Shown: positions 14,286 through 17,894 of the stretch, piece by piece
Position numbering within the stretch: the stretch's first letter is position 1
How the letters are laid out: each line of letters opens with the position of its first letter
Source: Bacteroidota bacterium
GTDB taxonomy: Bacteria > Bacteroidota > Bacteroidia > Flavobacteriales_F > PHOS-HE28
Reading direction: 5' to 3'
DNA length: 17,894 bases
Assembly (NCBI GenBank): GCA_023418095.1
Contig: JAEZDL010000068.1
Location: 1 to 17,894 of the forward strand
Made by a program: the position numbers and the translations under genes
The notes under the pieces: model-generated
Databases searched by the model: none
What the model was told of the DNA's origin: nothing
Seen by the model: the letters and a program-made list of their open reading frames with translations, nothing else

Positions 14286-15062
14286 ATGAAGATCGAATTC
14301 TCAAAATGGCACGGCACCGGAAATGATTTCATCCTGATCGATGACAGGAAGTCAGTTTTCCCGATCGATAGTGAACTGATCCAACGTTTGTGCGATCGTC
14401 ATTTCGGGATCGGGTCCGATGGACTGATCTTGATCCAGGAGCCGAAAGAAAAGGGGATCGAATTCCACATGGAATTCATCAATCCTGACGCAAGCCGCAG
14501 TTTTTGTGGAAATGGGAGCCGTTGTGCCTACGCTTTCTGGAGCGAGCTGATCGACGATCGTTCACCAGCGGCTTTCACTGCGTTCGATGGCAAGCATGAA
14601 GCTGAATGGAGAGAAGGGAAGGTAGCGGTCACCCTGGCGCCAGTGGATCGGATCGAACGTGAAAGTGAAGGGCAGGATCATGTGAATACCGGATCGCCGC
14701 ATGAGCTGGTGTGGGTGGAAGATCCCGATCGGATCGATGTGGTCACCGAAGGTCGAAAACGGCGTTACGATCCAAAGCGAATGCCGGGCGGAACGAACGT
14801 GAACTTCATTACCGTGAAGGATGGATCGGTGCGGATGCGTACCTACGAACGCGGCGTGGAGAACGAAACCCTGAGCTGTGGCACAGGCGTGGTCGCTGCA
14901 GCGTTGAGCGCACTTTCAAGGGATCGGGCGAACTCGCCAGTGAAGGTGATCGCGCCCGGCGGCGAACTTCTGGTGGAAGCGGAAAGAAAAGGAGATGGCT
15001 GGCATCAGATCCGCTTGATCGGGCCCGCGATCCCCGTCTTTCAAGGTTGGATCGAACTCTGA
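14286..15062 (+). CDS. dapF: Diaminopimelate epimerase
   Basis: DapF converts LL- to meso-diaminopimelate, the precursor of both lysine and the peptidoglycan cross-linking residue. The 258-residue protein has both catalytic cysteines in the expected motifs: Cys74 in FCGNGSRC (73-80) and Cys198 in LSCGTGV (196-202). Other family signatures are KWHGTGNDF (7-15) near the N-terminus, GSDGLILI (43-50), NTGSPHE (134-140) and PGGTNVNF (167-174). Length and start are standard. The next gene, mltG, begins four bases after the stop, so the two peptidoglycan genes very probably form an operon. The enzyme is cytoplasmic and needs no cofactor. Confidence 0.97.
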   Translation: MKIEFSKWHGTGNDFILIDDRKSVFPIDSELIQRLCDRHFGIGSDGLILIQEPKEKGIEFHMEFINPDASRSFCGNGSRCAYAFWSELIDDRSPAAFTAFDGKHEAEWREGKVAVTLAPVDRIERESEGQDHVNTGSPHELVWVEDPDRIDVVTEGRKRRYDPKRMPGGTNVNFITVKDGSVRMRTYERGVENETLSCGTGVVAAALSALSRDRANSPVKVIAPGGELLVEAERKGDGWHQIRLIGPAIPVFQGWIEL

Positions 15063-15066
15063 AGCA

Positions 15067-16107
15067 GTGAAGCGGAAACGTTTGAAGACCCTGTTGCTGG
15101 CCACGCTGGTGCTGCTGATCGTGGCTGCGCTCGCAGGCCGTTGGTTGTGGACGATCGTAACCGGGCCGGCCGCGAAATTCGAGGAGGAAAGCAGGATCCT
15201 GTTGATCCCCAGCGGAAGCTCGCTTGATCAGGTGACCGACAGCCTGATCGCGATCGGCGCGATCGAGGATGAAGAGAAATTCAGGTGGCTGGCGGAGAAG
15301 AAGAACTACGCCGATCGGATCCGTGCGGGACGCTACAGGATCGCGCGTGGAATGAGCATGAACAGCATGGTGAACATGCTGCGCGCGGGAGAACAGGAAC
15401 CGGTGAAGGTCACATTCACCAACATCGATCACCTGCCGGAGCTGGCGGGAAAACTCGCGCAGTACCTCGAGCCGGATTCGATCACTTTCCTGCGCGCTTT
15501 CGAGGATCGCGATCTGCATAAAAAGGCCGGTCTTGATCGGAATACGTTCATAAGCCTGTTCATTCCGAACACGTATGAATTCTGGTGGACCACAACACCC
15601 GATCAGTTCATCGATCGGATGCGGAAGGAACACGAAAAGTTCTGGACGGAAGAGAGAAGGAAGAAGGCAAAGGCGGCAGGACTGTCGATCACAGAAGCAG
15701 CAACGCTGGCATCGATCGTTCAGGCCGAGACCATGAAGATGCCCGATGCGCCGCGGATCGCTGGTGTGTATTTGAATCGCCTGCGGATCGGAATGCCGTT
15801 GCAGGCCGATCCCACGTTGAAGTTCGCGCTCGGCCTGGATAGTCTGCGCCGTGTGATCAACAAGGACAAATTGGTGGATTCACCTTACAATACGTACAGG
15901 AATAAAGGCCTGCCTCCCGGCCCGATCAACATGCCGGAGCCACGTTTCATCGATGCGGTGTTGGAAGCGGAAAAGCACGATTTTCTCTACTTCGTGGCGA
16001 AGGCCGATATGAGCGGTTACTCTGAATTCGCGCGGAATTATGAGCAGCACCAGATATATGCGCGCAAATACCAACGTGCGCTGAACGAGCGCGGGATCTA
16101 CCGTTGA
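15067..16107 (+). CDS. mltG: Endolytic murein transglycosylase MltG (YceG family)
   Basis: MltG cleaves nascent peptidoglycan glycan strands and so sets their length. The 346-residue protein has a short basic N-terminus, one membrane helix (about 8-30) and a periplasmic domain. The LysM-like N-terminal subdomain is at about 42-110. The catalytic YceG domain contains FIPNTYEF (165-172), ASIVQAETMK (215-224), in which Glu221 is the conserved acidic residue I take to be catalytic, GVYLNRLRIGMPLQADPT (233-250) and GLPPGPINMP (281-290). Translation starts at GTG 15067, four bases after the dapF stop; this start places the membrane helix at the usual distance. Operon membership with dapF fits a shared role in the cell wall. 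Confidence 0.95.
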   Translation: MKRKRLKTLLLATLVLLIVAALAGRWLWTIVTGPAAKFEEESRILLIPSGSSLDQVTDSLIAIGAIEDEEKFRWLAEKKNYADRIRAGRYRIARGMSMNSMVNMLRAGEQEPVKVTFTNIDHLPELAGKLAQYLEPDSITFLRAFEDRDLHKKAGLDRNTFISLFIPNTYEFWWTTTPDQFIDRMRKEHEKFWTEERRKKAKAAGLSITEAATLASIVQAETMKMPDAPRIAGVYLNRLRIGMPLQADPTLKFALGLDSLRRVINKDKLVDSPYNTYRNKGLPPGPINMPEPRFIDAVLEAEKHDFLYFVAKADMSGYSEFARNYEQHQIYARKYQRALNERGIYR

Positions 16108-16110
16108 AGT

Positions 16111-16147
16111 CAGTTGGCAGTTGGCAGAGGCAGTTGGCAGTTGTCAT
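16111..16147 (+). repeat. Short tandem repeat based on CAGTTGG
   Basis: The 10-mer CAGTTGGCAG occurs at 16111-16120 and 16131-16140, each time followed by TTG, so 13 bases repeat with a 20-base period. Inside it TTGGCAG is repeated in tandem. It begins immediately after the mltG stop codon. Confidence 0.7.
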
Positions 16148-16171
16148 ACGGAGCTTTGACCTAGTGGTGTC

Positions 16172-16210
16172 ATTCCGGGCTGTCAGGCTGAGCCCGTCGA
16201 AGCCCGGGAT
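16172..16210. repeat. REP-like hairpin element
   Basis: ATTCCGGGCT (16172-16181) pairs with AGCCCGGGAT (16201-16210) as a 10-bp stem with one G-T pair. The 19-base loop itself contains the small dyad GGCTGAGCC. Sequences of the form CAGGCTGAGCCNGTCGAAG are familiar to me as dispersed intergenic repeats in many bacterial genomes. One copy is visible here. Confidence 0.5.
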
Positions 16211-16261
16211 CGCGCTGATGTGATCATTCTGCCGGCCGCGGAACATTGTGCTTTAGAACGT

Positions 16262-16340
16262 GAAACTGCGTAAGTGGCGTAGCCGGAAAGCCCGCAGGCC
16301 GTGCTTTTGACGGCCGAGGACTTGCAGGCGCAGCCACGAC
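16262..16340. other. Possibly structured or repetitive intergenic element
   Basis: GGCCGT (16297-16302) and ACGGCC (16310-16315) form a perfect 6-bp hairpin with a seven-base loop. Outside it CTGCG (16266-16270) can pair with CGCAG (16329-16333), or alternatively GTGGC (16274-16278) with GCCAC (16333-16337). The half-sites CCCGCAGGC and CTTGCAGGC lie on either side as imperfect direct repeats. It may be a dispersed repeat or a small structured RNA; the sequence alone does not decide. Confidence 0.3.
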
Positions 16341-16401
16341 CTGATCGGATCCCGCCCACATCGCGATCGAAGAACGGCTTGTTCGTAATGCATGTCTGCT
16401 G

Positions 16402-16433
16402 CTGACAAACCCCTGCCGATCGCCCTAATTTCG
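16402..16433 (+). promoter_or_regulatory. Candidate promoter of the hexose-phosphate mutase gene
   Basis: CTG (16402-16404), 21 bases, then TAATTTCG (16426-16433) resembles TTG-N21-TAnnTTTG with C at position 7, as in the helicase promoter. The -7 element ends 19 bases before ATG 16453, so the leader would be very short. Confidence 0.4.
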
Positions 16434-16452
16434 CGGCCTATTCAAAAGAAGG

Positions 16453-17859
16453 ATGACCAAGATCAAGTTCGGTACAGATGGCTGGCGTGCGATCATCGCG
16501 GAGGATTTCACCGTGGAGAATGTTGTGCGTGTGAGCATCGCCGTCGCTGCGTGGGCGAAGAAGAATTTTCCGAAGGAGACTTCGATCGTGCTGGGCCATG
16601 ATTGCCGTTTCGCCGGCGAGCTTTTCGCGAACACCGCGGCGAAGGTGTTCGTGGGCGAAGGGATCAAGGTTCACATCGCAAAAGGTTTTGTGAGCACGCC
16701 GATGGTCTCGCTCGGCACGAAGGAACTTGGCGCTTCGCTCGGTGTGATCCTTACCGCGAGCCACAATCCGCCGAGCTACAACGGGTACAAGTTGAAAGGC
16801 CATTACGGCGGTCCGCTGCTGCCCGAGGAAGTGCAGGTGATCGAGGATATGATCCCCGATCGGCATGGGATCGACCTGAACAAGATCGATCTGAAAAAAG
16901 CGGAGGCGGATGGCCTCCTGAAATACGTGGATCTGGAGACCATGTACGTGAAGCATGTGGAGAAGAGCTTCGATCTGGAAATGATCCGCAAAAGCGGATT
17001 GAAGCTCGGCTTCGATGCGATGTACGGATCGGGGCAGAACGTGATCCCGCGGATCTTGAAGGATGTTGAACTGCTGCATTGCGAACACAATCCAGGTTTC
17101 CGCGGCCAGGCGCCCGAACCGATCCACAAGAACCTGATCGAATTCAGCGAACTGATCAAGAAGAAAGGTCTTGATTGCGGGCTTGCGGTGGATGGTGATG
17201 CCGATCGGATCGGATTGTACAATGGCAAAGGCGAATTCGTGGATTCACACCACCTGATCCTGCTGCTGATCCACTACCTGGTGAAGTACAAGAAGTTCAC
17301 CGGAAAAGTGGTGGTGGCCTTCAGTGCCACGCCGAAAGTGAAGAAGATGTGCGAGCACTACGGGCTGGAATACCAGGTGGTGAAGATCGGTTTCAAGTGG
17401 ATCGCCGGGATCATGATCAACGAAGATGTGTTGCTGGGCGGGGAGGAAAGTGGCGGCATCGCGATCAAAGGTCACATCCCTGAACGCGATGGGATCTGGA
17501 TGGGATTGACGATCTGGGAATTCATGGCGCGGAGCGGAAAAACGCTGGATGAACTGATCCAGGAAGTGTATGCGATCGTGGGCCCGTTCAGCTACGATCG
17601 AAACGACCTGCACATCAGCGAGGACCTGAAACAAAAAGTGCTTGCAGAATGTGCTTCGGGCGCGTACACGAAGTTCAACGGCTATGAAGTGCGCCGTGTG
17701 GAGGCGATCGATGGCCACAAGTTCTTCTTCGACAACGATCAGTGGCTGATGATCCGCGCGAGCGGAACGGAACCGGTGTTGCGTTGCTATGCTGAAAGCG
17801 ATTCGTTGGACAATGCGCGCAAGATCCTGGCGGCCTGCCAGAGCACGATCGGGGCGTAG
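16453..17859 (+). CDS. Phosphoglucomutase/phosphomannomutase family protein
   Basis: This 468-residue enzyme belongs to the alpha-D-phosphohexomutase superfamily, which moves phosphate between C1 and C6 of hexose phosphates via a phosphoserine. All four functional loops are present: the active-site serine loop TASHNP (101-106, Ser103), metal-binding DGDADR (247-252), sugar-binding GEESGG (330-335) and phosphate-binding RASGTEP (435-441). The N-terminus FGTDGWRAII (6-15) is typical. Specificity for glucose, mannose or glucosamine phosphate cannot be assigned from these motifs, so no gene symbol is given. It would feed UDP-glucose or other nucleotide-sugar synthesis for envelope glycans. It stands alone downstream of the repeat-bearing intergenic region. 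A purine-rich AGAAGG directly abuts the ATG, too close for a normal ribosome binding site. Confidence 0.95.
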   Translation: MTKIKFGTDGWRAIIAEDFTVENVVRVSIAVAAWAKKNFPKETSIVLGHDCRFAGELFANTAAKVFVGEGIKVHIAKGFVSTPMVSLGTKELGASLGVILTASHNPPSYNGYKLKGHYGGPLLPEEVQVIEDMIPDRHGIDLNKIDLKKAEADGLLKYVDLETMYVKHVEKSFDLEMIRKSGLKLGFDAMYGSGQNVIPRILKDVELLHCEHNPGFRGQAPEPIHKNLIEFSELIKKKGLDCGLAVDGDADRIGLYNGKGEFVDSHHLILLLIHYLVKYKKFTGKVVVAFSATPKVKKMCEHYGLEYQVVKIGFKWIAGIMINEDVLLGGEESGGIAIKGHIPERDGIWMGLTIWEFMARSGKTLDELIQEVYAIVGPFSYDRNDLHISEDLKQKVLAECASGAYTKFNGYEVRRVEAIDGHKFFFDNDQWLMIRASGTEPVLRCYAESDSLDNARKILAACQSTIGA

Positions 17860-17882
17860 GTTTTGGAAAAAAGGAGTGAAAA

Positions 17883-17894
17883 GTGAAACCAGTC
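17883..17894 (+). CDS. Possible start of a further gene, cut by the window end
   Basis: AAGGAG (17871-17876) is followed six bases later by GTG at 17883 and three sense codons before the window ends. An alternative GTG overlaps the ribosome-binding-like site at 17876. Four codons are too few to identify a product or even confirm a gene. Confidence 0.2.

Larger units (their letters stand above)
16108..16452. other. 345-bp intergenic region without a gene
   Basis: No coding frame here shows recognisable protein sequence; a 69-codon frame from 16392 runs into the mutase gene in another frame and looks spurious. The stretch holds, in order, a short GCAGTTG-type repeat (16111-16147), a REP-like hairpin (16172-16210), a possibly structured element (16262-16340) and a promoter-like site for the mutase gene (16402-16433). 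These are listed separately. No T-tailed terminator for mltG is seen. Confidence 0.6.

Noticed and set aside
16111..16210. Possible CRISPR array or attachment site behind mltG
   Set aside because: The repeats are too short and too closely spaced for CRISPR, no spacers or cas genes are present, and there is no integrase or tRNA gene for an attachment site.
16392..16601. Open frame of 69 codons before and into the mutase gene
   Set aside because: It overlaps the certain mutase start in another frame and its translation has no recognisable features.

Overview
The window comes from a chromosome of a Bacteroidota bacterium, most likely a relatively GC-rich lineage of Flavobacteriales. Four things point there: a short primary sigma factor without region 1.1 that begins MRQLKITKSITNRES; two large secreted proteins ending in type A sorting domains of the type IX secretion system (T9SS); a long-form glyceraldehyde-3-phosphate dehydrogenase with an N-terminal extension; and promoter-like sequences of the TTG-N20/21-TAnnTTnG kind in place of -35/-10 boxes. 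The tetranucleotide GATC is strikingly frequent throughout.

Layout. Positions 24-593 (+) encode a cyclophilin, convergent with and overlapping a DEAD-box RNA helicase of RhlE type (574-1821, -). A membrane sensor histidine kinase with TPR-like repeats and a HisKA_2 core follows (1882-3768, -). Divergent from it lies a tandem pair of paralogous secreted CUB-module proteins (3896-6697 and 6852-10031, +), each with its own promoter-like sequence and a hairpin terminator. Next comes a leftward block: HtrA-type periplasmic protease (12664-14127), primary sigma factor RpoD (11623-12486) and long-form GAPDH (10121-11584). A divergent intergenic region leads to the rightward pair dapF-mltG (14286-16107). 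A 345-bp gene-free region with several repeat-like or structured elements precedes a phosphoglucomutase/phosphomannomutase-family gene (16453-17859). The last bases may hold the start of another gene.

How the genes relate. Most are housekeeping genes: protein folding and quality control (cyclophilin, HtrA), RNA remodelling (helicase), transcription (RpoD), central carbon and sugar-phosphate metabolism (GAPDH, the mutase) and peptidoglycan (DapF makes meso-DAP, MltG terminates glycan strands). The accessory part is the CUB pair with the orphan sensor kinase next to it. The pair looks like surface-displayed or released multi-domain binding proteins; their ligands cannot be read from sequence. 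I see no phage, IS, CRISPR, tRNA or rRNA genes and no clear defence system. The most unusual signals are the GATC abundance (resembling the cyanobacterial HIP1 phenomenon), the module-by-module duplication of the surface proteins, a terminator embedded in the coding end of the convergent helicase, and a perfect 12-bp dyad overlapping the predicted rpoD promoter.
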